This document shows positions 7,388 through 14,746 of a DNA stretch of 49,725 nucleotides, in pieces. Below the pieces are notes generated by a model. It saw only the letters and a list, made by a program, of their open reading frames with translations, searched no databases and was not told the origin of the DNA. A program made the position numbers and the translations under genes. Each line of letters begins with the position of its first letter. Positions within the stretch are counted from its first letter, which is position 1. This DNA comes from a virus: positions 1 through 49,725 of IMG/VR virus record IMGVR_UViG_3300010042_000010; one strand, written 5' to 3'.

Positions 7388-9316
7388 ATGGCTCAATTCC
7401 AACCACTCGCCACGCCACTGGCTGGCGCGGTCCGGCAGGTTATCCATTTACGTTGGTATCAAGCCAAAGCTTTTGAAGAGATTAAAAGCGCCTGGGCGCA
7501 AGGCTTCCCGAACGTTTTAGCGGTGCTGCCGACAGGCGCGGGCAAGACGGTGCTGTTCTCCGAGATTGTCCGAGACCACGGCGCGGCGGCCTGTGTAATC
7601 GCCCACCGCCAGGAGCTGGTTTACCAAATCTGCGCGGCCCTAAACCGGGTCGGTGTGCGCTTCCGGATCATCGCGCCTAAACTGGTGGTGCAGAAAATTA
7701 CCGAGCTGTTGCACAAGAAGCAGGGCGTCTGTTTTTACGACCCTAACGCGCTCGTTGCCGTGGCCGGTGTGGATACCCTGAACAATATCGACAAGGGGCA
7801 ACGCAAGCATACTTACGAACGCTGGTGTAAGAGCGTTAGCCTTTGGGTGATGGACGAAGCGCACCACGTCCAAGCCAACAACAAATGGGGCAAGGCGACA
7901 AAGAAATTCCCCGACACCGCTAAAGGGCTCGGCGTGACAGCCACACCTGAGCGCGGCGACGGCTGCGGCCTGGGCCGTGACCCGGTTGGCTCCGGGCTGT
8001 TCGACTACATGGTGCTCGGGCCGGATATGGCCTACCTCATACAGGATGGCTACCTAACGCCGTACCAAATCTGGACGGTGCCTTGCACCATTCAATACGA
8101 GCAAATCGACGTCGGCGCGTCCGGCGACTTTGTGCAAGCCAAGCTCGTGGCTGCCGAGGACGCAGACGGCAAGCTCGTAGGCAACATCGTAGAGACCTAC
8201 CTAAAGCGCACGCCAGGTAAACGGGCCATTGCCTTTGTGTCCAGCGTGGCGCGGTCTGAGCTGCTGGCCGAAGCCTTCCGCGCCAAGGGCGTACGCGCCA
8301 AAGCCCTGGATGGCAACACCGACCCCGCCGAGCGATCCAACACCCTGGAAGCGTTCGAGCGTGGCGAACTGGACGTGCTGACCAACTGCGCGCTATTCGG
8401 CGAGGGTACGGACATTCCGGCGGTTGAGGTCGTGATAATGGGCACCGCCACGGCCTCGCTGGTGAATTACACGCAGTGGTTTGGGCGAATGCTGCGCCTG
8501 TTCCTGACCAAAGCCGAAGCGCAAGGCTACGACCAATTGACCAGCGAGCAGCGCCGGGCTGTGATCGCCAACAGTGCGAAGCCGTTCGGCATCTTGCTTG
8601 ACCACGGTGGCAACGTCCTACGCCACGACGGCCCGCCGGACATTCCAAAGGTCTGGACGCTGGCGCACCGGCCAAAGCGCACCTCCGCCAATGCTCCGAT
8701 GCCTTATCGCATGTGCCCCAATCCGGGTTGGGCGCCTGTCGAGGGCGTCGACTGGGTCGCCTACCGCCTGGCTGGCTGGAGTAACGAGCAGATGATAGAG
8801 CACCGGTTGCTGTACGACCGTGGCGTGGCCTGCATTCAACCTTACCCGCGCCTGCACCGGTCTTGCCCGCACTGCGGCTTCATTCCGGAACCGCAAGGGC
8901 GCAGCGAGCCGGGGCATGTGGATGGTGACTTAGAGCTGTTGGACCCGGAAACCCTGGCCGAACTGCTGGCCGCGCGTAACGCCGCGCTGTTGCCGGAGGG
9001 TGAGTATTGGGCGTGGGTCTCTTCGCAAAACTTTGACCACTTTACGAGCATGGGCAAATTGAACCGGCACAAAGAGAAATTGGCGGAAGCGTTGGCGCTG
9101 GAGTCGGCCATGGGCTGGTTCGGCGGATTCTGGAAAACCCGTGGCGACAGCGACACGGAAATACAGCGGCGGTTCTATATTTACTTCCGCGTCGACGTGG
9201 TCACGGCCTGCACGCTTCCCCGCGCCGACATGGCCAAATTGCGCGACCAAATCGTGGCGCGACTCTCGTTTGACGGCTTCGTCATACCGGGTTACTCTGA
9301 CGCTTCCGTAGCCTAA
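7388..9316 (+). CDS. SF2 DEAD/DEAH-type DNA helicase
   Basis: This 642-aa protein carries the full set of SF2 motifs: Walker A PTGAGKT (48-54), DEAHH (156-160), TATP (184-187), a GEGTDIP motif V near 338 and QWFGRMLR (363-370) as motif VI. It resembles the restriction-type/RecQ-like helicases encoded by many siphophages. After the helicase core, cysteines C443, C482, C493 and C496 (RSCPHCG) could form a zinc finger, followed by an unassigned C-terminal domain of about 140 residues. It probably unwinds or remodels DNA during replication or recombination. It is divergently transcribed from the replication operon, with the promoters overlapping. Confidence 0.93.
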   Translation: MAQFQPLATPLAGAVRQVIHLRWYQAKAFEEIKSAWAQGFPNVLAVLPTGAGKTVLFSEIVRDHGAAACVIAHRQELVYQICAALNRVGVRFRIIAPKLVVQKITELLHKKQGVCFYDPNALVAVAGVDTLNNIDKGQRKHTYERWCKSVSLWVMDEAHHVQANNKWGKATKKFPDTAKGLGVTATPERGDGCGLGRDPVGSGLFDYMVLGPDMAYLIQDGYLTPYQIWTVPCTIQYEQIDVGASGDFVQAKLVAAEDADGKLVGNIVETYLKRTPGKRAIAFVSSVARSELLAEAFRAKGVRAKALDGNTDPAERSNTLEAFERGELDVLTNCALFGEGTDIPAVEVVIMGTATASLVNYTQWFGRMLRLFLTKAEAQGYDQLTSEQRRAVIANSAKPFGILLDHGGNVLRHDGPPDIPKVWTLAHRPKRTSANAPMPYRMCPNPGWAPVEGVDWVAYRLAGWSNEQMIEHRLLYDRGVACIQPYPRLHRSCPHCGFIPEPQGRSEPGHVDGDLELLDPETLAELLAARNAALLPEGEYWAWVSSQNFDHFTSMGKLNRHKEKLAEALALESAMGWFGGFWKTRGDSDTEIQRRFYIYFRVDVVTACTLPRADMAKLRDQIVARLSFDGFVIPGYSDASVA

Positions 9317-9329
9317 AGGACCGCACGTT

Positions 9330-9530
9330 GTGAACTATTTGCTGATGACTATTTGCCTGCACCTGACGCCTTGCGAACCCGACGAAGTCGTGGCGGTGTT
9401 CCCCAACCCGTTGGCGGGCCAGGAGCTGTGCGAGCGCGTCCGGCAAGACCTCGAGACGGCCTTTAAACTGCGTGCGCCAGAAGGCGCAACGCTGACCCTG
9501 CACTGTGAACCCGAGGAACAATTGCCATGA
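9330..9530 (+). CDS. Small hypothetical protein (66 aa), GTG start
   Basis: A GTG at 9330 follows AAAGGA with a gap of about nine bases. The product begins MNYLLMTICLHLTP and is acidic in the middle (PCEPDEVVAVF). No known domain or membrane segment is evident. It sits 13 bp after the helicase stop, and its own stop overlaps the next ATG by 4 bases, so it belongs to the same operon. Confidence 0.7.
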   Translation: MNYLLMTICLHLTPCEPDEVVAVFPNPLAGQELCERVRQDLETAFKLRAPEGATLTLHCEPEEQLP

Positions 9531-10060
9531 CCACCGAAGCCGAATTTGCGAGCCTGCGTAAACCAACCGATATCCTCTACTCCTGGGCGCTACGCCACGG
9601 AATCAGCGCGGCGGCGCTGGACGACCTGCGCCACGAGCTGGGCGAGTTTTCCGCGCCGGTAGAGGGACGCTACGAAGACGAGACGGGGCCGGAGGGTCTG
9701 ACTCAAGCCAACATCCGTCTAAAGGCGGCCAGCCACGGGTTTATCCTGCACCGCAACAACAATGGCCAATTGCTGGACAAGAACGGTCGGCCTGTTCGTT
9801 TCGGCCTGGCCAATGACAGCAAGTCGATAAACGCGGTGTTCAAATCCTCCGACCTGATCGGCTACAGCCGCGAGCTGGTAAACGACGACTGGCTGGCCCG
9901 CAATTACGGCCAACCTATCGCGCGGTTCGCGGCGGTCGAAGTCAAGAAACCTGGCTTCGTGTTCGACCCCACGGACGAGCGCCAGGTGGCGCAAAAACGA
10001 TTCATCGACACGGTTGTAGCTCACGGCGGATACGCGCGCTTTTCTACGGGTGACCTGTGA
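9527..10060 (+). CDS. VRR-NUC domain nuclease
   Basis: The 177-aa protein fits phage VRR-NUC (PD-(D/E)XK) nucleases: a basic N-terminal helix region, HRNNNGQ (75-81), GRPVRFGL (87-94), the catalytic SSDLIGY (107-113, D109), and EVK (138-140, E138 and K140), ending in an AHGGYARF segment. Family members include structure-specific endonucleases such as Holliday junction resolvase-like FAN1 domains. Beside an SF2 helicase it likely processes replication or recombination intermediates. The start overlaps the preceding stop (ATGA). Confidence 0.85.
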   Translation: MTTEAEFASLRKPTDILYSWALRHGISAAALDDLRHELGEFSAPVEGRYEDETGPEGLTQANIRLKAASHGFILHRNNNGQLLDKNGRPVRFGLANDSKSINAVFKSSDLIGYSRELVNDDWLARNYGQPIARFAAVEVKKPGFVFDPTDERQVAQKRFIDTVVAHGGYARFSTGDL

Positions 10061-10206
10061 CCGCGACCACGACCAAAGCTTGTCCCAAATGCGGCTGTAC
10101 GGACCTCGTGAAGCTGCACAGCATGAGTCTTAAAATTTGCCCGGACTGCAAAACGGAGATCGTTTGGCAACTTACCCCGGGCCAGAAACCGGTGCTTACC
10201 AAATGA
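10057..10206 (+). CDS. Small zinc-ribbon protein (49 aa)
   Basis: GTG at 10057 overlaps the VRR-NUC stop by 4 bases (GTGA). The protein has two CxxC-type knuckles (CPKCGC and CPDC) separated by about 19 residues, then a WQLTPGQKP tail. Small phage zinc ribbons of this pattern are common; a role in binding RNA polymerase or DNA is possible but unproven. Its stop overlaps the next ATG by 4 bases. Confidence 0.8.
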   Translation: MTATTTKACPKCGCTDLVKLHSMSLKICPDCKTEIVWQLTPGQKPVLTK

Positions 10207-10388
10207 AAAAGACCCCTTACACAGAATCCCGCTGGTATCTCGAAGGCCTCGAAGCGGCCACCCTTGACCAGATGGAACGCGAACGGCTGCCGGCCGTACA
10301 GACCGCCAACCCTTACGGCGCGGGCTCGCCAAAAGCCTATCTTTGGGACGCGGGCTACACCGACGGCTGGGTAGAGGTGCCGGCGTGA
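10203..10388 (+). CDS. RMF/CrpP-like small protein (61 aa)
   Basis: The start ATG at 10203 overlaps the preceding stop. The C-terminal half, NPYGAG followed by AYLWDAGYTDGW, fits the ribosome modulation factor-like family (PF04957), with its small-polar-Tyr pattern and terminal GY/GW segment; phage and plasmid members include CrpP-like proteins. Bacterial RMF dimerises ribosomes into inactive 100S particles; whether phage relatives bind ribosomes is unknown. A second relative follows immediately. Confidence 0.7.
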   Translation: MKKTPYTESRWYLEGLEAATLDQMERERLPAVQTANPYGAGSPKAYLWDAGYTDGWVEVPA

Positions 10389-10687
10389 TCGATAATAAAG
10401 AGTTTCAAGCGGGCTATGACGCGGGGCGCAAAGGCGGCCGCGTGTCGTGCCCTTACGTATGGGGGACGCTGTCGGAGGCGTTCTGGTGTGCAGGCTATGA
10501 CGAGGGAAATAAATTGATTTACATGACACCGTTTGACCCCGAAACAATGCAGTACACCGGCCCCAGCGAGGATTGTGGCTGCGCGACGATGGAACAGGTC
10601 GTGTCGATGTTTGGCCAGCCGCAGTCTTTCACGCAGCAAACCGTTATTTACCCCGGGCTGATCTTTACGCGGATGGTGCGTAAGTGA
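10385..10687 (+). CDS. RMF/CrpP-like protein with C-terminal extension (100 aa)
   Basis: GTG at 10385 overlaps the stop of the first RMF-like gene (GTGA). Residues 1-42 repeat the family pattern: FQAGYDAGRKGG, CPY, then AFWCAGYDEGN. An additional C-terminal 55 residues with an EDCGC motif are not part of the family and are unassigned. The tandem arrangement suggests duplication or paired function. The stop overlaps the next GTG by 4 bases. Confidence 0.68.
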   Translation: MIDNKEFQAGYDAGRKGGRVSCPYVWGTLSEAFWCAGYDEGNKLIYMTPFDPETMQYTGPSEDCGCATMEQVVSMFGQPQSFTQQTVIYPGLIFTRMVRK

Positions 10688-11175
10688 TCCTAGCCGGCAC
10701 CGGCCACCGTCCGGAAAAGCTCGGCGGTTACGAGCCGCGCGCCCGGGCTGAGTTGATCCGGGTCGCCGGCTTTTGCCTTGACCACTACAAGCCGCGCCGG
10801 GTCATTTCCGGCATGGCGTTGGGCTTCGACCAAGCGTTGGCCTTGGCTGCGTTGCTTCGCGGCATTCCCCTCGTGGCGTGCGTACCGTTCGCCGGCCAGG
10901 AACTGCGGTGGCCGCTGGAGTCACAGCAGACGTATCACGCGATTCTCGCCAAGGCCGACGCCGTAGAAGTGGTCTGCAAGCCAGGCTATGACGCGCAGAA
11001 AATGCAGCTGCGGAACATTGCCATGGTTGAAGCCTGCACGTTGCTGTTGGCTTGCTGGGACGGGACAGCCGGAGGAACGGCCAACTGTATACGGTACGCG
11101 GAGCGCGGCGACGTCAAGCGTCCGATTTTCAACTGTTACCCCTACCTTGACCGGTCCGCCATAGCTGCACTATGA
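10684..11175 (+). CDS. SLOG-domain (YpsA/DprA-like) nucleotide-binding protein
   Basis: The 163-aa product begins VILAGTGHRPEKLGGY, the signature of the YpsA/DUF1273 branch of the SLOG superfamily, followed by SGMALGFDQALA and a C-terminal WDGTAGGTANC segment matching the second nucleotide-binding loop. SLOG proteins bind nucleotides or nucleotide-derived ligands and in other systems act in DNA uptake, NAD-linked defence sensing or cell-division control. The role in this phage is unknown. The gene is the last of the helicase operon, and a promoter for the next gene lies in its 3' end. Confidence 0.85.
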   Translation: MILAGTGHRPEKLGGYEPRARAELIRVAGFCLDHYKPRRVISGMALGFDQALALAALLRGIPLVACVPFAGQELRWPLESQQTYHAILAKADAVEVVCKPGYDAQKMQLRNIAMVEACTLLLACWDGTAGGTANCIRYAERGDVKRPIFNCYPYLDRSAIAAL

Positions 11176-11176
11176 T
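11147..11176 (+). promoter_or_regulatory. Promoter for the double-HTH gene
   Basis: TTGACC (11147-11152), an 18-bp spacer with CATAGC, and TATGAT (11171-11176). The -10 spans the SLOG stop codon. The core partly matches the recurrent promoter family, one base longer in the spacer. Confidence 0.55.
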
Positions 11177-11200
11177 GCCGCGAACTGGAGAAAAACCCCT

Positions 11201-11662
11201 ATGAACGAACAAGTTTTGGCAGAAGCGGTAAAGCTCGCCCGCGAGGTGGGCTACCGCAACGTCACCCGAAAGCAGCTCGCCGAACGGCTGGACAAATCTT
11301 TGTCGTGGCTCCGGCTACAGGGCAGCCACACCGACGTGTTGGCCTACCTCGAGCAGAACGCGCAGGCGCTGGGCCTGTCCGAAGGCGAGCAGGGCGCGAC
11401 GAACGCAAGCCGTGGCCGCTCTTGGGTGGCCGCGAACGCTAACCGCGTGCTCGAGGCTGCTTACGACCTGGCCGACGAGCAAGGCCTGATGAATATGACC
11501 CGCAAGAACATCGCGAACCGTGCGGGTGTCGGCACCGGCACTGTGACGCTGCGGTGGGGTGGCATGGACCAGCTGCGCGCGGCCGTGGCCGACCTGGCCG
11601 ACCAACGCGGGAACGAGTCGCTGTTAAATCAGGCGCGTGCGCTTGGTATCCTCGCCGCTTGA
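11201..11662 (+). CDS. Tandem helix-turn-helix regulator-like protein
   Basis: The 153-aa protein contains two similar TetR-like HTH units, at about residues 5-50 and 82-130. Both show the pattern A..LA.E.G..N.TRK..A.R, followed by a turn and recognition-helix segment (SLSWLRL; GTGTVTLRW). There is no TetR ligand-binding domain. It is likely a DNA-binding regulator recognising a bipartite or repeated site. It has its own promoter and is followed directly by a recurrent-family promoter at 11659-11687. It is the best in-window candidate for the regulator of the shared promoter family (inference). Confidence 0.75.
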   Translation: MNEQVLAEAVKLAREVGYRNVTRKQLAERLDKSLSWLRLQGSHTDVLAYLEQNAQALGLSEGEQGATNASRGRSWVAANANRVLEAAYDLADEQGLMNMTRKNIANRAGVGTGTVTLRWGGMDQLRAAVADLADQRGNESLLNQARALGILAA

Positions 11663-11687
11663 CGTTCCGGTCATAGCGCGTTAGTCT
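11659..11687 (+). promoter_or_regulatory. Conserved phage promoter, small-gene operon
   Basis: TTGACG (11659-11664), a 17-bp spacer ending CGGTCATAGCGCGT, and TAGTCT (11682-11687). It overlaps the stop of the HTH gene and lies 35 bp before the ATG at 11722. Confidence 0.8.
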
Positions 11688-11721
11688 TTGCCTCGGACTA
11701 CCCAAAAACGAGGCTTTACCC

Positions 11722-12015
11722 ATGCAAACCGAACACAGCGCACGGCGTACCGGCTCCGGCCAGTATGAGTGCAGAACCTGCGGCGCTACCTGGGATTACG
11801 ACGAGGGCGACGTGTGCCCTAACAACGGTCGACCCGCCAGCACTCCGCCCAAAGGCGTCAACGTCCGCCCTTACCCGACCCGCCAACGTGGCTTTACGAA
11901 CCAGCAATTATTGGCGGCCGTGCTGCTGTGCGTGGCGTTCGTGATGCTTGCCGGTGCCAGCTATTTGGCCTACGGCCCAAACTCCCCGCAGACCTATCAG
12001 GTGCCGCACAAATGA
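11722..12015 (+). CDS. Zinc-finger protein with one membrane segment (97 aa)
   Basis: GAGG is eight bases before the ATG. The N-terminal half has CRTCGATW and a further cysteine (VCP), resembling a rubredoxin-like or zinc knuckle. The C-terminal half holds one strong transmembrane helix (LLAAVLLCVAFVMLAGASYL). The predicted form is a bitopic inner-membrane protein. I do not recognise a family. It is the first gene of the promoter-led small-gene operon and overlaps the next ATG by 4 bases. Confidence 0.75.
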   Translation: MQTEHSARRTGSGQYECRTCGATWDYDEGDVCPNNGRPASTPPKGVNVRPYPTRQRGFTNQQLLAAVLLCVAFVMLAGASYLAYGPNSPQTYQVPHK

Positions 12016-12272
12016 GCCGAGCAGTTAACCCAAACGAGCTTGATCAGATGGGCTCCTATATCGAAAAAGAAGGCTACCGCGACGAGGGCCGGTTGGCACG
12101 CAAGGCAGCGTCGGAGCTGCGCACCGCCTACCGCGACCTGCACGACCGCTACACCATGGCGGCGTTGTCGGGTCTGCTCATGCGTGGTGATTACCACTCT
12201 ATCGAGGCCGTCGTTAACAAGGCGCGGGAAGTTGCTGACAGCGCCATGCAAGCCCGGAGCGCGCCACTATGA
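12012..12272 (+). CDS. Hypothetical helical protein (86 aa)
   Basis: The ATG at 12012 overlaps the preceding stop by 4 bases. The product begins MSRAVNPNELDQMG and is charged and helical, rich in Ala, Arg and Glu, with no cysteine, membrane segment or recognised motif. It is co-transcribed with neighbouring small genes and its stop overlaps the next ATG. Confidence 0.7.
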   Translation: MSRAVNPNELDQMGSYIEKEGYRDEGRLARKAASELRTAYRDLHDRYTMAALSGLLMRGDYHSIEAVVNKAREVADSAMQARSAPL

Positions 12273-12568
12273 AAGTGACCAGCAGCAACGGCAATAAACG
12301 CAACGGGCTGCGCGGCCAGCGTGTGACCTTTACCGCGCGTGACGGCGTGGTACGCCGGCTGATGCTTCCGGTCGGCAGCGCTTTGCAGCGGGGAAGCTAC
12401 GCCTATCTCGTCTTTGAGATTGCCCGCGCGGAGCTGCGACAGGAGGCCCGGCGTCTGCACGAACCACGCGTGCCTCGGCTGTCCACGGACGCGCGGGAAA
12501 TGCTGACGCTTTTTACCGATTGCAAGGCGCGCTTGATCGCGTACCACGGCCGGAGGGCTTTTCCTTGA
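12269..12568 (+). CDS. Hypothetical basic protein (99 aa)
   Basis: The start overlaps the upstream stop by 4 bases. It is strongly basic (N-terminus MKVTSSNGNKRNGLRGQ), with a beta-rich first half (VTFTARDGVVRRLMLPVG) and a helical, Arg-rich second half. A nucleic-acid-binding role is possible on charge alone. No family is recognised. Confidence 0.65.
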   Translation: MKVTSSNGNKRNGLRGQRVTFTARDGVVRRLMLPVGSALQRGSYAYLVFEIARAELRQEARRLHEPRVPRLSTDAREMLTLFTDCKARLIAYHGRRAFP

Positions 12569-12813
12569 TACCGGCGAAAATCATCGACGATGGGGAAGCG
12601 TACAAACGCCGAAAGGCCGCCGAAGCGCTGCGTAAAATGGCGCACCTGCTGGAAAGCGGGGCCGAATACGGCGGCACCTTGGACGTGCTCGAAACGTTCG
12701 ATTGTGACGAGGTGCCGATAGAGTCGCGCGGTCAGTCCGTGCTGGCGCTTAGCGGCTCCGGTTACCTGCAAATAAGTGGCGAGCTACGCGTGAGGGTTAC
12801 TGCTGATGATTAA
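12565..12813 (+). CDS. Hypothetical protein (82 aa), TTG start
   Basis: The chosen start is TTG 12565, which overlaps the previous stop (TTGA) and has GGAGG at 12552-12556 with a spacing of eight. Earlier in-frame starts would overlap the upstream gene by 45 bases. The protein has a helical segment (AAEALRKMAHLLESG) and a beta-rich C-terminus (GYLQISGELRVRV). No family is recognised. Confidence 0.65.
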   Translation: MIPAKIIDDGEAYKRRKAAEALRKMAHLLESGAEYGGTLDVLETFDCDEVPIESRGQSVLALSGSGYLQISGELRVRVTADD

Positions 12814-13093
12814 TCGAAGCCTACCGCTGATAGAACAGCTGCGGCGTGGTTGCGGGCCGAACCGTAAGCATACCGCCGAGCTGATGACTCGTGCAGCTGA
12901 CGAGCTGGAGCGTCTAACGACCATCCGCGCGCTGTCGGCGAACCTGCATTTGCCCGGCAGCCTGACGCCGACCGAAGCCCACCGCATTGGCCAGCGCCTT
13001 GTCGAAGCCTACGAGCTGTTCGACGCGCACCTGGCAAAGCACGGCTTACGTGTGCCGCGCACCGCCACAACTCATGTCGAGCTGATCGAATGA
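12806..13093 (+). CDS. Hypothetical helical protein (95 aa)
   Basis: The ATG overlaps the previous gene by 8 bases. The N-terminus MINRSLPLIEQLRRG is followed by an amphipathic stretch (AADELERLTTI). The product is helical with no cysteine cluster or membrane segment. Its function is unknown. The stop overlaps the next ATG by 4 bases. Confidence 0.65.
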   Translation: MINRSLPLIEQLRRGCGPNRKHTAELMTRAADELERLTTIRALSANLHLPGSLTPTEAHRIGQRLVEAYELFDAHLAKHGLRVPRTATTHVELIE

Positions 13094-13461
13094 AGAAGCA
13101 AATAGACCACCTGGGGGCGCTGTTTACCGGTACACCCGAAGAGTTTCGCCGGCATCAAGACAAGCTGCGCAAGCGCTTGAACCGCGCCAAGAACCCGGAA
13201 ATTGTCATTCCGTGGCCCTCCGGCACGGCAGCGGCCGCAGCGCAAGTGTTGAGCCGTACCGAGGGCCGCTTTAACAGCATCCGTGACCTGTTCGCCTACT
13301 TTGTGCACAGCCTGGCCGCTATGCCGGACGGTCCGGAATTTACCGCAGCCACAACGCGGACTGTCCAGCTCGGCGACATGTCCAAGTGGCTCGAACTGGC
13401 CGGCGCCATACCGCTACGGGAGGATGACAGCGACGATGAAGAAACAGACGAGAACGACTAA
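13090..13461 (+). CDS. Hypothetical protein (123 aa)
   Basis: The start overlaps the upstream stop. The N-terminal third is basic (FRRHQDKLRKRLNRA) and the C-terminus highly acidic (REDDSDDEETDEND). The acidic tail resembles DNA-mimic or SSB-like tails, but that is only a compositional remark. The next gene begins inside its 3' end in another frame, a 26-base overlap. Confidence 0.65.
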   Translation: MKKQIDHLGALFTGTPEEFRRHQDKLRKRLNRAKNPEIVIPWPSGTAAAAAQVLSRTEGRFNSIRDLFAYFVHSLAAMPDGPEFTAATTRTVQLGDMSKWLELAGAIPLREDDSDDEETDEND

Positions 13462-13615
13462 ATACTGGGTGCACGACGAGCGCCAAGACTGGGTCGTGAC
13501 CTTTACCGCAGACGCGGAGCAAGCACCAAAAGCAGAAGGGTTCCGGCGGGTAAGCCCCGGACAATTTGAACGATTCGCGGAGGCGGTACGATGCAAATTA
13601 AACAAAACGTTGTGA
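13436..13615 (+). CDS. Small protein, paralogue of the next gene (59 aa)
   Basis: Start ATG 13436 lies within the preceding gene; GGAGG at 13419-13423 is somewhat distant (12 bases). The segment TADAEQAPKAEGFRRV aligns with SKADAEQARLEGFREV in the next gene, so the two are related by duplication. Both look like small single-domain proteins with an aromatic N-terminal half (YWVHDERQDWVV). The function is unknown. Confidence 0.6.
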   Translation: MKKQTRTTKYWVHDERQDWVVTFTADAEQAPKAEGFRRVSPGQFERFAEAVRCKLNKTL

Positions 13616-13863
13616 CCATGTCGGTAGACGAGCTGCGGGCCTTGGTCCACTGCGACGACGGGACGCGCGAGCGGTTCCGGCAAGTGTTGGCCGAGTACAA
13701 CGACAACCGCACGCGGCACTGGATACGCCAGGGTGATAGCTTTCGCTCCGGCCGCACCACCACGAGCAAAGCCGACGCCGAACAAGCCCGGCTCGAAGGG
13801 TTTCGCGAGGTCGACGAAAAGACCTACCGCGAGTTTCTGCGTAACGTTGATTCGAGGGGCTGA
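13591..13863 (+). CDS. Small protein, paralogue of the previous gene (90 aa)
   Basis: GGAGG precedes the ATG at 13591 by seven bases. The C-terminal half (SKADAEQARLEGFREV, then TYREFL) is similar to the 59-aa product upstream. The N-terminus adds a helical segment (MSVDELRALVHCDDG). No known family. The gene overlaps the upstream one by 25 bases. Confidence 0.68.
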   Translation: MQIKQNVVTMSVDELRALVHCDDGTRERFRQVLAEYNDNRTRHWIRQGDSFRSGRTTTSKADAEQARLEGFREVDEKTYREFLRNVDSRG

Positions 13864-13866
13864 GGC

Positions 13867-14094
13867 ATGAGCCGTGCGATTAGACGATGCGTTCAGAGTC
13901 CGCTAAACGGCGAATTCACGCTTTGCGGTGATGCTTGCGACGGGCCTGCTAGCGAGGCGGACATGCCTGACCACCGGGTAGCGCAGGCCGACGAATCCGT
14001 AACCTGCGTTCAGTGCTGCGAATTCATTCGAGCGATGAAAGCAATCCGCAACCGACTGCGGCCTACACACGACTTTATGGGGCAATCCGAATGA
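13867..14094 (+). CDS. Cysteine-rich small protein (75 aa)
   Basis: GAGGGG lies seven bases before ATG 13867. The product contains cysteines arranged as C8, LCGDAC, and CVQCC, consistent with a small metal-binding fold, plus a basic C-terminal helix (AIRNRLRP). I do not recognise a family. The stop overlaps the next ATG by 4 bases. Confidence 0.65.
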   Translation: MSRAIRRCVQSPLNGEFTLCGDACDGPASEADMPDHRVAQADESVTCVQCCEFIRAMKAIRNRLRPTHDFMGQSE

Positions 14095-14303
14095 GCACAA
14101 ACGACAAAATCAAGATTCGGCTAAGTGTCGAAACAGGCTTTGCGAACTGTAAGCATGTGGACCACGAGGAAGTCGACCGGGCCGAGTGGGAAGCGATGAC
14201 AGAAAAGCAACGGGAGGAATATCTCAATCAAGCCGCTATGGACTACCTGTTCAATTGCGTTGAGTCGTCCGCCTGGGTTGTCGAGGAAGGTGACGAAGAA
14301 TGA
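14091..14303 (+). CDS. Small acidic hypothetical protein (70 aa)
   Basis: ATG 14091 overlaps the previous stop. It has a short beta-strand N-terminus (KIKIRLSVETG), then an acidic helical part (REEYLNQAAMDYLFN). Similar small proteins with an EWEAMTEKQRE-type segment occur in phages of several hosts, all of unknown role. Its first 16 bases are identical to those of the next gene. Confidence 0.68.
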   Translation: MSTNDKIKIRLSVETGFANCKHVDHEEVDRAEWEAMTEKQREEYLNQAAMDYLFNCVESSAWVVEEGDEE

Positions 14304-14725
14304 GCACAAACGACACATTGCGCGGGCGGGTAGTGGGGTATTTCGCAGCAAAGCAGGCGCTACGGGACTTTGAAACGGAGAACCCTTACAACTCTGGCAA
14401 GCGCTGGGAGGCGTGCTTTTACGCACTGGAAGCCGCCGAGGCTGCTATGGGTGCTGCCCTGGCTGAGCCGGTATCTGGCGGGGTGGTGCTACCTGACAAC
14501 CTCGAATCGCACCGGGGAACCTGGCTTGACGCGTTCGACCGCCTTATCGAGTTGGAGCCGACCAGTAGCGACCCGGAGTCGTGTCACTACGGTCAGCGCG
14601 AGTTATGGCAGCACGAGCGCAAAGCGATGCTCGCCATGTACGCAGACCTTGACCGTCTAAAGGCCCCGAAGGTCTGCGACTGCCGCCAGGGCCGCGATGC
14701 GTGCACTTGCAAGCCGACCGCGTAA
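14300..14725 (+). CDS. Hypothetical protein with C-terminal cysteines (141 aa)
   Basis: ATG 14300 overlaps the previous stop by 4 bases. The protein begins MSTNDTLRG, is helical, and ends with a cluster of cysteines (CDCRQGRDACTC) that may bind metal. It is the last gene of the small-gene operon; a 14-bp palindrome and a terminator follow. No family is recognised. Confidence 0.68.
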   Translation: MSTNDTLRGRVVGYFAAKQALRDFETENPYNSGKRWEACFYALEAAEAAMGAALAEPVSGGVVLPDNLESHRGTWLDAFDRLIELEPTSSDPESCHYGQRELWQHERKAMLAMYADLDRLKAPKVCDCRQGRDACTCKPTA

Positions 14726-14728
14726 CCG

Positions 14729-14742
14729 TTTACTCGAGTAAA
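14729..14742. other. Perfect 14-bp palindrome
   Basis: TTTACTCGAGTAAA is a perfect dyad lying 4 bp before the terminator stem. It could be an operator or the upper part of an extended terminator. It matches no regulatory site I know. Confidence 0.4.
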
Positions 14743-14746
14743 ACCC

